Below, one piece after another: positions 21,451 through 31,900 of a stretch of DNA of 64,000 bases (within the stretch, counting starts at the first letter, position 1; each line of letters begins with the position of its first letter). The position numbers and the translations under genes were made by a program. The DNA comes from DATKFM01 sp963851215 (lineage in GTDB: Bacteria > Pseudomonadota > Alphaproteobacteria > Dongiales > Dongiaceae): assembly GCA_963851215.1 (NCBI GenBank), contig CAWKOG010000020.1:62001-126000 (forward strand), read 5' to 3'. The notes under the pieces are model-generated. The model had not been told where the DNA came from, did no database searches, and saw nothing but the letters and a program-made list of their open reading frames with translations.

Positions 21451-22341
21451 CTACGCCAATGACCGCATGTACCGATATAGATAGGCTGTCAGCGCCAGGA
21501 CGATGACCAGCAGCAGCACCGAGATCGCGGAGGCCTGGCCGATATTCAGTCCGAAGAACGCCGAACGGTAGATGAAGTAGCTGATGAGATCGGTCGCTGT
21601 GCCGGGGCCGCCGCGGGTCATCACATAGACCAGGTCGAAGGTCTTTACCGCGAAGATCAGGCGTATCAGCAGGGTCACGATGATGACCGGGCGCATCAGC
21701 GGCAGGGTCACGTGAATGAAAGATTGCAGCGTCGAGGCGCCGTCCATGCGCGCCGCTTCATAGGGCTCTTTCGGCAACGCCGAAAGGCCGGCCAGCAGCA
21801 GCACGATCATGAAGGATACCTGATGCCAGATATCGGTGAGCACCACCGTCCAGAAGGCGATGACGGGATCGCCCAGCCAATTCACCTTGGCGATGCCAAC
21901 CAGTCCCAGCAGATAATTCACGATGCCCAATTCGGGATGCAGGAACATGCGCCAGATCAGGGCCACCACTACCGGATTAATCAGCAGCGGCATCAGCAGA
22001 ATGAGATAATAGACATCCTTGAACCGCGTCACCGAATTCAGCATCAGTGCGATCGTGAAGCCGATGACGAATTCGAGCAGCACAACGCAAACGACGAACT
22101 TCAGTGTTACCCAGAGAGCTTCGCCAAAATAGTTCTCGCCGAAGGCAGACCGGTAATTCTCGATGCCGACAAAAGTATCGAAGGACCGGTGTATCAGCGT
22201 GTAGTCGAAGCCGCTGACGAATACCGTGAAAAACAGCGGAAAGGTGACCACCAGCATGAGCGCCGTCAGGCCCGGCGCCGTCAGCAGCCAGCCGAACCGG
22301 CGGTCCTGCCGGTCGATGTCGGAGATCGCCGTTGCGGTCAT
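21451..22341 (-). CDS. Sugar-type ABC transporter permease (MalF/UgpA class)
   Basis: A 296-residue protein with six helices (first at about 17-40, LTAPGLTALMLVVTFPLFFT). The EAA loop contacting the ATPase reads PYEAARMDGASTLQSFIHVTLPLMRP. It is the first of the two membrane subunits of this importer; the partner is at 23714-24517. Confidence 0.93.
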   Translation of the reverse strand: MTATAISDIDRQDRRFGWLLTAPGLTALMLVVTFPLFFTVFVSGFDYTLIHRSFDTFVGIENYRSAFGENYFGEALWVTLKFVVCVVLLEFVIGFTIALMLNSVTRFKDVYYLILLMPLLINPVVVALIWRMFLHPELGIVNYLLGLVGIAKVNWLGDPVIAFWTVVLTDIWHQVSFMIVLLLAGLSALPKEPYEAARMDGASTLQSFIHVTLPLMRPVIIVTLLIRLIFAVKTFDLVYVMTRGGPGTATDLISYFIYRSAFFGLNIGQASAISVLLLVIVLALTAYLYRYMRSLA

Positions 22342-22357
22342 GATTGAAATTGGGGAT

Positions 22358-22384
22358 GGGCGGGAGCGGCCGGCGCCCCCGCCC
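22358..22384 (-). terminator. Intra-operon GC hairpin downstream of the binding-protein gene
   Basis: GGGCGGG (22358-22364) pairs with CCCGCCC (22378-22384) around a 13-base GC-rich loop, 10 bases after the binding-protein stop. There is no T-tract. It could act as a partial terminator or mRNA stabiliser that keeps the binding protein in excess over the permeases, as known for other importers. Confidence 0.45.
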
Positions 22385-22393
22385 GTTCCCGGG

Positions 22394-23674
22394 TCACTCC
22401 TTCAGCAAACCATCTTTCTTGGCCAGCGCATCCAGTTCGGCGGCGGCCAGATCCAACGCTTCCTTGGGGTCCTTCTGGCCGGTGACCGCCAGATTGAGCT
22501 CGCGGCCCAGCACTTCCACGAAATCCACGGTGTAAGTGAAAGTCGGGAATTCCTGCGCTGTCCCCACCAGGGTCTTCAGCTTGTCCATATAGGGGCGCTT
22601 GGCCACCACATCGGGATCATCGAACACCCAGGCCTGGGTCGGAGCGCCGCCGGCCAGCGTGCGCTTCTTCACGATATCCTTGGACTCGACCCACTTGATG
22701 AAGGTCCAGGCTGCGTCCTTATTCGCGCTGGAGTTCGGGATTGCCCAGCCCCAGCCGCCATTCAGACCGCCGATGGGATTGGGCGCGATATCGGCCTTGC
22801 CCACCACCTGCGAAGAGGCCGGATCGTCGAAGCCCGAGAGCAGGATGTTAAAGGTCACGAAACTGTAGGCCTTGCCCTGGGCAAACACGCTATTGGCCTC
22901 GTCGAAGCAGTAGCTCTCAGAGCCGGTCGGCCCGTGTAGGGCGATATCGTTCTTGAAATCTTCCACCGCCTTCAGGCCGGCTTCGCTGTTGAATGTCGCC
23001 TTCCAGTTGGCGTCATGATACTGGCCGCCATTGGCATAGAGGTAGTTTGACCACTGCATGCAAATACAGTCGCCGCGCTGTCCCTGGTTGATGGTGCCGT
23101 AGAAATCGCGATTGCCGTCGCCATCGGTGTCGCGGGTGAAGAACTCCACCTGCTGGCGATATTCGGCCCAGGTCGTGGGGATCTTCAGGTCGGCGCCATA
23201 CTTTGCCTTGAAGTCCGCCTGTTCCTTCGGATCGTTGAGCATGTCCTTCCGGTAAATGATACCCATGGAATAATTATAGAAGGGCAGCATGTAGGTGACG
23301 TCATTCACCTTGCCGACGAGACTAAAGAGGCTCGGCACATAGACGCTGGTATCGACGCTGTCCTTGGTAATCAGTTCATCCAGTGGCATCAGCCAGCCGG
23401 CCTTGGTGAACTCTGCGACCCAGTAGAAATCTACGACGATCGCGTCATAGCCGCCGCTCGGCGAGGTCAGTTGCGGCACCAGCTTGGAATGCATGTCGAT
23501 GTAGCTGATCGCCTCGATCTCCACATCGATGCCGGTGGCCGCTTTGAACTCGGGCAGCAGGTCCTTGATGAACTGTGTATCGGGAACCGTTTCCATCAGG
23601 ATGTTTATCGTCTCAGCCTGCGTTGGACCGGATACAGCCAACATCAAGCCGGCAGCAAACAACAGTTTTTTCAT
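22394..23674 (-). CDS. Extracellular solute-binding protein, family 1 (sugar/polyol type)
   Basis: A secreted protein of about 426 residues with signal peptide MKKLLFAAGLMLAVSGPTQA. Binding-protein features include FIKDLLPEFKAATGIDVE, YDAIVVDFYWVAEFTKAGWL and YNYSMGIIYRKDML, with AIPNSSANKDAAWTFIKWV in the C-terminal lobe. The second of two in-frame ATGs (23674) is chosen because GAGGGAG touches the first and sits 6 bases before the second. The class transports sugars, polyols or glycerol-phosphate compounds; the ligand is not determined. Confidence 0.93.
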   Translation of the reverse strand: MKKLLFAAGLMLAVSGPTQAETINILMETVPDTQFIKDLLPEFKAATGIDVEIEAISYIDMHSKLVPQLTSPSGGYDAIVVDFYWVAEFTKAGWLMPLDELITKDSVDTSVYVPSLFSLVGKVNDVTYMLPFYNYSMGIIYRKDMLNDPKEQADFKAKYGADLKIPTTWAEYRQQVEFFTRDTDGDGNRDFYGTINQGQRGDCICMQWSNYLYANGGQYHDANWKATFNSEAGLKAVEDFKNDIALHGPTGSESYCFDEANSVFAQGKAYSFVTFNILLSGFDDPASSQVVGKADIAPNPIGGLNGGWGWAIPNSSANKDAAWTFIKWVESKDIVKKRTLAGGAPTQAWVFDDPDVVAKRPYMDKLKTLVGTAQEFPTFTYTVDFVEVLGRELNLAVTGQKDPKEALDLAAAELDALAKKDGLLKE

Positions 23675-23713
23675 TGTCATCTCCCTCTCGTTTCTTGCAC
23701 TTCCGTCGCCGGG

Positions 23714-24517
23714 CTATTTCAACGCTCCCAGCGACAATCCCTTGATCAGATATCTGCGCATGAACGGCAGCAGCACCAGCACCGGCGCGATGGCGACAAA
23801 CGACGCCGCGCCGACCAGCGCAATCTCGACGCCGCGCTGGGTCTGAAAGCTCGACAGCCCGACCGGCAGCGTGTTGGTCTGTTTGCCCGTGAGCATGAGC
23901 GCGAACAGGAACTCGTTCCAGGAGAGGATGAACGCCAAGAGGCCCGCCGCCAGCAAGCCGGGCGCTGCGACCGGCACGGCGATTTTCCAGAAGGCCTGGA
24001 ACCGCGTCGCCCCGTCGACCCGAGCCGCCTGCTCGAGCTGTACGATTTCGCCCTGGAAGAACGCCACCAGCATCCAGGCCAGGAAGGGAATGTTGATCGT
24101 GAGATGGGCGATGATCAGCCCGGCCCAGGTGTTGATGAGACCGGCGAACTGAAACACCGTGTACATCGGCAGCAACAGGATCACCGGCGGCAGCATCTGG
24201 CTGGCCAGCACGAAGAGGCGCAGCGGCATGCCGCCGGTATTGAACCGGGCAAAGGTATAGGCCATCGCCGTCGCCAGGGGCAGCGAGATCGCCGTCGAGC
24301 CAACGGCCGCCACGATGCTGTTCAGGAAATAGCCGGCAAAATTATAGTCGGTGAAGATGGCGATGAAGTTATCGGGGCGAAGCGCCACCCATTCCGGCGG
24401 CAGCTTGTAGGCGGTGAGCTTGTCGGTCAGGGCCACACGCGCCAGCCACACCAGCGGCAAGAGTATCACCGCCGAGAACGCCACCATGATCACGTGCGGC
24501 AGGACAACTCGCGCCAT
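23714..24517 (-). CDS. Sugar-type ABC transporter permease (MalG/UgpE class)
   Basis: About 267 residues from the ATG at 24517 (MARVVLPHVIMVAFSAVILL), which has GGGGAG about 12 bases upstream and places the first helix at the usual distance. An in-frame ATG at 24628 would add a Gly/Ala-rich tail with no signal. Six helices; the EAA loop is EQAARVDGATRFQAFWKIAVPVAAPG. First gene of the importer-BtpA operon. Confidence 0.92.
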   Translation of the reverse strand: MARVVLPHVIMVAFSAVILLPLVWLARVALTDKLTAYKLPPEWVALRPDNFIAIFTDYNFAGYFLNSIVAAVGSTAISLPLATAMAYTFARFNTGGMPLRLFVLASQMLPPVILLLPMYTVFQFAGLINTWAGLIIAHLTINIPFLAWMLVAFFQGEIVQLEQAARVDGATRFQAFWKIAVPVAAPGLLAAGLLAFILSWNEFLFALMLTGKQTNTLPVGLSSFQTQRGVEIALVGAASFVAIAPVLVLLPFMRRYLIKGLSLGALK

Positions 24518-24847
24518 CCGGCCACCAACTCCCCGCCCCGATGGCATGCGTGCCGCCCCGGTTTGTTGTTTGTTGCCGCGATCATAGCTGCCGCCGGCGG
24601 CAGCCGCCAAGGGCAACTTGGTACGCATCCTGTTGGTTCAAGCAATGGTTCGGCGCGCCGTGCTGCCTTTCGCCTGAAGGATTATGCGGGTGTGACATCT
24701 TCCGGACATTGGGCTGCGGCGCCGGAGTTTGTGCGCCTGCTCACAGCGCCGTGCGATGCCCAAGCATAGGTTCCTATCCGTGAGCCAGCGTGCCGGGCGG
24801 CCGCCCCCTTTGCGCCGCACCGGTCGATGACGCGAACAGGAGACCCC
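24518..24847. promoter_or_regulatory. Divergent intergenic region between the ABC importer operon and the unknown Cys-flanked protein
   Basis: This 330-base region separates two head-to-head transcription units and must contain both promoters. I found no clear operator or gene. The GGAGACCCC just before 24848 is the ribosome-binding site of the plus-strand gene. Confidence 0.45.
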
Positions 24848-26188
24848 ATGAAATCCGCAACTGAATCAAAGCCATTCCCCGTGCCCTGCTGTCCGGAATT
24901 AACGACGGACAAAGCCTGCGACGTGCTGGACTTCCACTACCGCACGACACACCGCGCCGTGGTGGAGAACCGGGTTGTTCCTGTCGAGGTTCTCATCCAT
25001 GCCCGTTTCGAACGCTGTCCGGGACCGATGGCCCTCGGCGATCTCGCCTATTCGACGACGCTGCTCCCGGGCGAGAAAGTGCGTCTCTTCACCAGCGACC
25101 GCCGCAGCCAGTTCAGCTTCGACAGCTCCACCAGCCTCAGCTACCGCAACTCTCAGACTTCGGAAGAGAGCTATCTCATGTCGAGCTTCGGCGACATGAT
25201 GTCCGACCTCTCGGTCCGCGACGAAGCGCACTCGAGCAATCAATCAAAGGGATCCGCGCAAGGCCATGCGGAAACCAGCGGCGCAATCGAAAGTTTCTTC
25301 GCCGGTCCCTCCGTCGATGTGAACGGTTCATACAATGCGGAATCCACATCCGACTTCCTGCGCGAACTCACCCAGCATGCGGAGTCATCGTACCACCGTT
25401 CCGAGCAAGGTACGCGTACCGCCAGTAGCGTGTCGGTGGGTGAAGTGCAGACCCGTTCCCACGCCGAAGGCCAATCGCAGGACCATTTCGAGTCCGCGTC
25501 CCGCGAATTCACCAATCACAACAAATGTCACGCGATCACTTTCTTCTTCTACCGCATCAACAAGATGCAGACTGTCAAGTTCACCCTCGAGTTCATCGAA
25601 CGGCGCGTGATCGATCCGGCAGCCGACACAAAGGTCGCCGTCAATCCTTTCACTTCCCGCGGCGACGTGGCTGTCGTACCGACGGCGATCCTGGCGACCG
25701 CCGAGAACCGGTTGGAAGTCGAGGCGCGCGGCCGGCGCAGCGTCGCGGCGGCGCAGGAAGATGCCATCCTCGGCGGAGTTGGCGGCCTGCGGGCGACCGC
25801 CGTAAGTGCCCGTCTGCAACTGGCGGCGCCGCAGCTGGCCGAGCCGATGCCCGCGGCAGTCCGTACGGCGGCGATGAAGCAGGTGGATACCTCCCTGGTC
25901 GCCGCCGGCTTGCTGGACAAGACAACCGGCCACGTTACCGAGGCGACGAAGAAGTCGTTCTCTTTCGAGAAGACAACCTCGCTGCCCACACCCGGTTTGC
26001 TTGTGCGCGGCTGCATCGACGATTGCGACATCTGCGAGCCTGCCCGGCAGAAGGAGATCGATCTGGACCTGGAGCGCAAGGCGCTGGAGAACCAGTTGCT
26101 CAAGCGGCAAATCGACCTGCTGGATAAGGCGCAGGAATACCGCTGCTGTCCCGCCGGTGAAGAACACGAAGAGGATGACGATCAGTAG
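24848..26188 (+). CDS. Unrecognised protein with Cys motifs at both ends
   Basis: The 446-residue product starts at the ATG after GGAGACCCC. I do not recognise a family. It has no signal peptide or membrane helix. The N-terminus has PVPCCPEL (about 17-18) and the conserved-looking block YSTTLLPGEKVRLFTSDRR. A long Ser/His/Glu-rich region follows (about 85-225, many RxQFSFDSSTSLSYRNSQ-like polar segments), then a beta-rich block (AITFFFYRINKMQTVKFTLE) and an Ala-rich middle. The C-terminus has GCIDDCDICEPARQKE, a predicted coiled coil (ERKALENQLLKRQIDLLDKAQ) and YRCCPAG with an acidic tail. The mirrored CCP motifs and the CxxxCxxC cluster suggest metal binding or disulfide cross-linking. It is a monocistronic gene with its own terminator. 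Confidence 0.75.
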   Translation: MKSATESKPFPVPCCPELTTDKACDVLDFHYRTTHRAVVENRVVPVEVLIHARFERCPGPMALGDLAYSTTLLPGEKVRLFTSDRRSQFSFDSSTSLSYRNSQTSEESYLMSSFGDMMSDLSVRDEAHSSNQSKGSAQGHAETSGAIESFFAGPSVDVNGSYNAESTSDFLRELTQHAESSYHRSEQGTRTASSVSVGEVQTRSHAEGQSQDHFESASREFTNHNKCHAITFFFYRINKMQTVKFTLEFIERRVIDPAADTKVAVNPFTSRGDVAVVPTAILATAENRLEVEARGRRSVAAAQEDAILGGVGGLRATAVSARLQLAAPQLAEPMPAAVRTAAMKQVDTSLVAAGLLDKTTGHVTEATKKSFSFEKTTSLPTPGLLVRGCIDDCDICEPARQKEIDLDLERKALENQLLKRQIDLLDKAQEYRCCPAGEEHEEDDDQ

Positions 26189-26196
26189 CAGTTGAA

Positions 26197-26226
26197 GGCG
26201 CCGGCAGGGCGCAAGCCTTGCCGGCG
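26197..26226 (+). terminator. Terminator after the unknown Cys-flanked protein
   Basis: GCGCCGGCAGGG (26197-26208) pairs with CCTTGCCGGCGC (26215-26226) as a 12-bp stem with one G-T pair and a 6-base loop. AATTCCCTGTTTTC follows. It starts 8 bases after the stop codon. Confidence 0.75.
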
Positions 26227-26344
26227 CAATTCCCTGTTTTCAAAGTAATCTTCGTCAACAGCGCTTGCCTGGCCCGGTGATCCCTTAGCGGAATATTAAC
26301 CGAAATGCGGCTACCTTCGCGGGATCATTCATGGGAGGAGCGTC

Positions 26345-26992
26345 ATGACGCGCATTGCGGTCACGCGCGGTCATCTATTGACCGCCTTGTTGGCATTGCC
26401 TCTGTTTTCCGCCAACCCGGCCGCCGCCGTCGACTTCGCGCCGGCCGCGCCAGGCACCCGGTTCGAGTATGAGTGCAACAGCAACATCCCCAACCCGATC
26501 AACCCGGCGCGTACAGCCGAGATCAACATCAAGGCGGTCGACGACAGCACTGTCGTTTATGCCCAGTTGATCAACGGCACACCGCGCCTGGAGATCCGCC
26601 AGCCGCGCTCGCTATACGGCACCACGCTCGTCGAGCAGATCGCGACCAAGCAGGGAACCGGAAAGACGGTCTCCGGCCTGGACAAGTTTCCCAGCCTGCG
26701 CGACCTCAAGGTCGGCTCGAAGCATGAGGGCCCCATCCAGTGGATGGGCATCAATGGCAAGGAGACCACCTACCAGGTGACGCTTGTGGTGTCCGACCAG
26801 GCGAAGTACCGGACCATTCCCTACGGCTATATTCCAGTCATCGTGCTCGAGGAATCCTGGAAGGGCCCCCGGAACACGATCACACAGCTGACCTACATTT
26901 CGCCGGAAAAGTCGGCCGTGGTCGGCTGGGAGTATCGCATCAACAAGTGGGGTTCGGAGCAGTGCTGGCTCAGCGGCGCACCGGCGCCGTAG
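26345..26992 (+). CDS. Secreted hypothetical protein
   Basis: The 215-residue product has a good signal peptide (about 1-28, LLTALLALPLFSANPAAA) and a ribosome-binding GGGAGGAG before the ATG. The mature part is mostly beta-strand in character, with Cys in YECNSN and EQCWLS that could form a disulfide. I recognise no family. It has its own promoter region downstream of the 26197 terminator and is convergent with the SDR gene. Confidence 0.7.
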   Translation: MTRIAVTRGHLLTALLALPLFSANPAAAVDFAPAAPGTRFEYECNSNIPNPINPARTAEINIKAVDDSTVVYAQLINGTPRLEIRQPRSLYGTTLVEQIATKQGTGKTVSGLDKFPSLRDLKVGSKHEGPIQWMGINGKETTYQVTLVVSDQAKYRTIPYGYIPVIVLEESWKGPRNTITQLTYISPEKSAVVGWEYRINKWGSEQCWLSGAPAP

Positions 26993-26998
26993 GCCTGC

Positions 26999-27781
26999 CT
27001 AGTCCATGAACGCGCCGCCGGTGACGCAAACAGCCTCACCGGTCATGAAGCGCGAGAGATCGCTGGCCAGAAAGACAACGACATCGGCCACGTCTTCGGG
27101 CTCCTCGATGCGGCCCAGCGGCGTCATCGTGACATACTCGGCGCGGACGGCGTCCGGCTTCATGCCGCGCAGACCGGCTTCCCATTCCAGTTCGCGGTCC
27201 TGCATCGAGGTCCGCACGAAGCCAGGGCAAACGCAATTGACGCGGATGCCCTGAGCGCCGACTTCCTTCGCCAGGGATTGCGTGAAGCCCACCACAGCGA
27301 ACTTGCTCGCGGCATAGTGCGCCAGCAGCGGTGCCCCGACCTTCCCCGCCATTGACGCGGTGTTGACGATAACGCCCGGTGCCTTCACGGCCAGGAAATG
27401 CCGCACGGCTGCCTGGTTGGTCAGGAAGATGCCCTTGGCGTTCACGTCCATGTTGAAATCCCACTCCTTCTCCGTGAGATCGACGACGCGGTTCATGGTG
27501 GAGACGCCGGCATTGGCGCAGACGATATCCAGGCCCCCCAGCGCCCTGGCCGCGGCGTCCAGGACCGTTGCGGTCTCAGCCGCATTGGTGACATCGAGCC
27601 GATGAGCCGAAGCACCAGAGCCCACCTGCTCGGCCACAACCCCCGCCGCCGCCTCGTCGATGTCGCTGACGGCGACACGGGCGCCGGCCTTGCCCAGGGC
27701 CAGGACGATCGCCTTGCCGATGCCTGATCCGGCGCCGGTGACAAAGGCCCGCCGTCCCGCCAATAGATCCCGTCCTGCCAT
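26999..27781 (-). CDS. Short-chain dehydrogenase/reductase
   Basis: A 260-residue classical SDR: cofactor loop VTGAGSGIGKAI, Asp at the end of beta-2 (VAVSDID, favouring NAD), ANAGVST, catalytic Ser in NTASMAGKVG and YAASK, and C-terminal MTGEAVCVTGG. It is an oxidoreductase of an unknown alcohol or ketone substrate. A small gene at 27815-28039 lies immediately upstream on the same strand. Confidence 0.92.
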   Translation of the reverse strand: MAGRDLLAGRRAFVTGAGSGIGKAIVLALGKAGARVAVSDIDEAAAGVVAEQVGSGASAHRLDVTNAAETATVLDAAARALGGLDIVCANAGVSTMNRVVDLTEKEWDFNMDVNAKGIFLTNQAAVRHFLAVKAPGVIVNTASMAGKVGAPLLAHYAASKFAVVGFTQSLAKEVGAQGIRVNCVCPGFVRTSMQDRELEWEAGLRGMKPDAVRAEYVTMTPLGRIEEPEDVADVVVFLASDLSRFMTGEAVCVTGGAFMD

Positions 27782-27814
27782 ATCCCTCTGCCTTTCAATT
27801 CTACCCGCCTGCGG

Positions 27815-28039
27815 CTACAGCCGAGTCACCCGATCCGGTGCTTGCGCCAGACCTTTCTGACAATAGGCCCGACCCTCGCGTTCCGATTCATCGGCCGTCT
27901 TATGCGGGCCGCCCATCTGCACCCGGCGCCCATCGACCCAGACCGACCAACGGTAGTCGATGCTTTGGTTGAGATTGGTCCACTGTTCGATTATCAACTC
28001 CGTCACGACGCCGGCTCCCGTTAGTTGACGCATCACCAT
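27815..28039 (-). CDS. Small conserved-looking hypothetical protein
   Basis: The 74-residue product from the ATG at 28039 has coherent, non-repetitive sequence (IIEQWTNLNQSIDYRWSVWV, then GRRVQMGGPHKTADESEREG). A GTG at 28006 with GGGAG 9 bases upstream is an alternative start giving 63 residues. The sequence looks like a small beta-rich domain. Function unknown. It may be co-transcribed with the SDR. Confidence 0.55.
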   Translation of the reverse strand: MVMRQLTGAGVVTELIIEQWTNLNQSIDYRWSVWVDGRRVQMGGPHKTADESEREGRAYCQKGLAQAPDRVTRL

Positions 28040-28090
28040 TTCGGGCTGCTATAGTGCCGCCCGATTCCTAATGCGCAACGGGGGGAAACC

Positions 28091-28945
28091 ATGAAGCTGG
28101 TCCGCTATGGCCGGCCGGGCAAGGAGAAACCCGGCCTGATCGACGCCAACGGCAAGATCCGGGATCTGAGCAAGAAAATCGGCGATATCGGCCCGGCGGC
28201 GCTTTCGCCGGCATCGTTGAAGAAGCTGGCCAAGCTGAAGCCCGGCAGCCTGCTGCTGGTCCGCGGCGCGCCCCGTTTCGGACCGCCCGTGGGCGGGATC
28301 GGCAAGCTGGTCGCCATCGGCCTCAACTACTCCGACCATGCAGCCGAAACCGGCGCCAAACCGCCGAGCGAGCCGATCATCTTCATGAAGGCGACGACCT
28401 GTATCGTCGGCTCCCGGGACGACGTGACCATCCCCAAGGACTCCAAGAAATCCGATTGGGAGGTGGAGCTGGCCATCGTGATCGGCACCAAGGCGCAATA
28501 TGTGGCGGAAAAGGATGCGCTCAAGCACGTTGCCGGCTACCTGATCTGCAACGATGTCAGCGAACGGGCATACCAGACCGAACGCGGCGGCACCTGGGAC
28601 AAGGGCAAGGGCTGCGATACCTTTGGCCCGCTCGGCCCCTGGTTGGTCACCCGGGACGAGGTGCCCGATCCGCAGAACCTGGATATGTGGCTGGACGTCA
28701 ACGGCCAGCGCATGCAGACCGGCAACACCCGCACGATGATCTTCGGCGTGGCGCATCTGGTCAGCTATGTCAGCCATTTCATGACGCTGATGCCCGGCGA
28801 CGTGATCACCACTGGCACGCCGCCCGGCGTCGGCATGGGCAAGAACCCGCAGGTGTTCCTGAAGCCAGGCGACGTCATGAGCCTGGGCATCAAAGGTCTG
28901 GGCGAGCAGCGCCAGAAATGCGTGACCTGGAAGGGTAAGCGCTAA
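28091..28945 (+). CDS. Fumarylacetoacetate-hydrolase-family protein
   Basis: The 284-residue product has the FAH fold: KLVAIGLNYSDHAAETG, IFMKATTCIVGSRDDV, the metal-binding block DWEVELAIVIG, GYLICNDVSERAYQ and DVITTGTPPGVGMGKNP. Members are metal-dependent hydrolases or isomerases and decarboxylases of diketo acids, such as 2-hydroxyhepta-2,4-diene-1,7-dioate isomerase or ureidoglycolate lyase; sequence alone does not separate these. Start at GGGGGGAAACC-ATG. It is convergent with the RTX gene, 2 bases apart. Confidence 0.9.
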   Translation: MKLVRYGRPGKEKPGLIDANGKIRDLSKKIGDIGPAALSPASLKKLAKLKPGSLLLVRGAPRFGPPVGGIGKLVAIGLNYSDHAAETGAKPPSEPIIFMKATTCIVGSRDDVTIPKDSKKSDWEVELAIVIGTKAQYVAEKDALKHVAGYLICNDVSERAYQTERGGTWDKGKGCDTFGPLGPWLVTRDEVPDPQNLDMWLDVNGQRMQTGNTRTMIFGVAHLVSYVSHFMTLMPGDVITTGTPPGVGMGKNPQVFLKPGDVMSLGIKGLGEQRQKCVTWKGKR

Positions 28946-28947
28946 GC

Positions 28948-31900
28948 TTACTGCAGGATCAGATTGCCGTCGGCGGCCAATTGATTGGGGTCGGTGACGG
29001 CAATGCCGGCCAGCACGAACGCATCGGCGAACTGAGCGCCGCCGGTGCTGCCATTCGCATCAATGCGGACGATCGTGTTGCCGTTGCTGACGACAAGCTG
29101 CACGAACTCGGCCGCATCGTCTCCCGCCTCATAGCCCGTGAGCAGATCGCCGATATCCAGCTTGTCGCCGCCCGGGCCGAGGGTGAAGTCGGTGATCGTA
29201 TCGCGGCCATCGCTGCCCAGGGCACGAACGAAGCTGTCGCTGCCGAGGCCGCCGGTGAGTGTGTCGTTGCCGGCGCCGCCGTGCAGGATATCGTCCCCCT
29301 CGCCGCCATCGAGCCGGTTCGCCGCCCCGTTGCCGATGATAGAGTTGTCGCCGCCGTTGCCGGCGCCATTGATTGCGGCGGTTCCCACCAACGTCAGATT
29401 TTCGACGTCTGCGCCGAGCTTGTACGCGATCGCGCTCTGAACGGTGTCGGTTCCGCCGCCGCCTGACTCGGCCACGATATCGCCGATGGCATTGACCAGA
29501 TAGACATCATCGCCATCGCCGCCGGTCATGCTGTCATTGCCGGCGCCGCCATTGAGCGTATCCGCCCCTTCGCCACCTGAAATCGTGTCATTGCCCGTGG
29601 AACCAGTCAGCCAGTTGGTGCCCTCATTGCCGGCCTATGACGTTGTTGGAGCTGTTGCCCGTGCCATTGATACTGCCCGCGCCAGCCGCCAGCGTCAGGT
29701 TCTCGATGTAGCTCCCAAGCACGAAACTTGCCGACGCCATGACCGTATCGAGACCTTGTCCCGAGGCTTCGACCGCAAGATCTGTACCGATATCCACATT
29801 GTAGAAATCGTTACCCAGGCCGCCACCCATGCGGTCGGTGCCGGCGCCACCGATGAGGGTATCGTTGCCGCCTGCGCCGCTCAGCGTGTCATTGCCGCCG
29901 GCGCCGTCCAGCACATTGGCGTCGTTGTTGCCGATGATGCCGTTTTTCAGTCCGTTGCCCGTGCCATCCTTGGCGCCGGACAACAGCGTGAGGTTCTCGA
30001 CGAACGCCCCAAGCGCTGTCGCCTGCAGCGTACTCTGCACGGCATCGACGCCTTCGCCGTCCCGCTCGGTGACGACATCAGACGCGCTGTCGATGACGAA
30101 AACATCGTTCCCCGTTCCGCCATCCAGGGAGTCCGCGCCGGCGCCGCCATCCAGCAGGTCGTTGCCGCCATTGCCTATCAGTGTGTCGACGCCCAACAGG
30201 CCCGCGAGCTTGTTCGCCGCATTGTTGCCGGTGATGGCATTTGCGCCGTCATTGCCGTTGCCGTTGATGGCGGCAATGTCAACAAGCGTGAGATGCTCAA
30301 GATTGGCGCCCAGCACATAGGACACCGAGCTCTGGACCGTATCGTTGCCCTCGCCCGCATTCTCGGAGATCACGTCATAAGCGCTGTCAACGACATAACG
30401 ATCGTCGCCGCTGCCGCCGGCCAACTTGTCGCCGCCGCCGCCGCCATTGAGCGTGTCATTCCCCGCCAAGCCGGAAAGCTGATTGGCGGCTGCATTCCCC
30501 GAGAGCCAGTTCGCGCCGGCCGTGCCCGTGGCGGCAATGGCCGATTTGCCGAGCAGCGCCGCATTCTCGATACCTGGATAATCCATGCCGAGACTGACGG
30601 TAAAATAGCTGCGTACAGTGTCCACACCACCGGAATCGATGATGACGTCACCTTTATCCGCGCCTGCGCCGTCGGTATCCAGATCGTCGATGACATAGGT
30701 ATCGTCGCCGGAGCCGCCATCCATGCGATCAGCGCCGGCGCCGCCATCGAGCGTATCGCTGCCGCCATCGGCTTGCAGAGTATCGTTGCCGGCGCCGCCG
30801 CTCAGGAAATTGTCACTGGCATTGCCAACGATAGTATTGATAGTGCGCATTACCGATTCCGTTGAGAGCGGCGGCATCGGTGAGAGTCAGGTTTTCCAGA
30901 TTGGCGCCTAGGGTCCAGGATATCTTGCTGAGAACGATGTCGGTTCCCTGGCCGGCGGCTTCAGCGATCTTGTCGCCGGCGGCATCGACGATGTACTCGT
31001 CGTCGCCCAGCCCGCCCGCCATTGAATCCGCGCCCACGCCGCCGTCAATGTCGTCATCCCCGCCATTGCCGACAAGCGTGTCGTTGCCGGCGGCGCCGGT
31101 CAGTTCATTGCCGTCGCCGTTGCCGGTGATGTAGTTGGCGAGGCTGTTGCCTTCGCCCGACCCGGCGGAGCCAAGCAGCACGAGGTTCTCGACATTCGCC
31201 GCCAGCGTGGCACCGACGAAACTGCGGACGGTGTCCGTTCCCTCGCCCGATATCTCGACGACATCGTTGTCTTCTGTCAGTTCATCGATGACATAGACGT
31301 CGTTGCCCTTGCCGCCGACCAGGCTGTCGAAACCGGTGCCGCCGTCAAGCGTATCATTGCCGTCACCACCGATGAGCGTGTCATCGTCGGTGTTGCCGCT
31401 GATCGCATTGGCCGCGATATTGCCTTCCAGGCGATTGGCCCGGTTGTCGCCGATCACGCTCCCGGCGGCCGAGCCAAGCAATCGCGCATTCTCAACGCCG
31501 CCGAAACGCACATCGTTGCCCAGGTCGATCGACAGGGCCGACCAGACGGCATCGGCCTCCGCGGCACTGCCTTGCTCCTGGATAAAGTCATAGACGCTGT
31601 CGACAATGTAGACATCGCTGCCCTCGCCGCCGCGCAGGGAATTGATCCCCGTGCCGCCATCGAGCGTGTCGCTGCCCTCGCCGCCATAGAGCCAGTCGCC
31701 GCCGCCCGCACCCACCGCCTTGTCGTTGCCCATGCCGCCGCCGAGGACATCGGCAACGGCTGTGCCGACCAGGTCATCGTCGCCATCAGTGCCCGTCACC
31801 GGCTCCGATCCCGGCGGCGGGCTGCCGTCGCCGACGAAGCTGTAGTCGCCGGCGGCAGCCGCACCGACGATGGTGATGTTCTCGACGATGCCGTTGCCGA

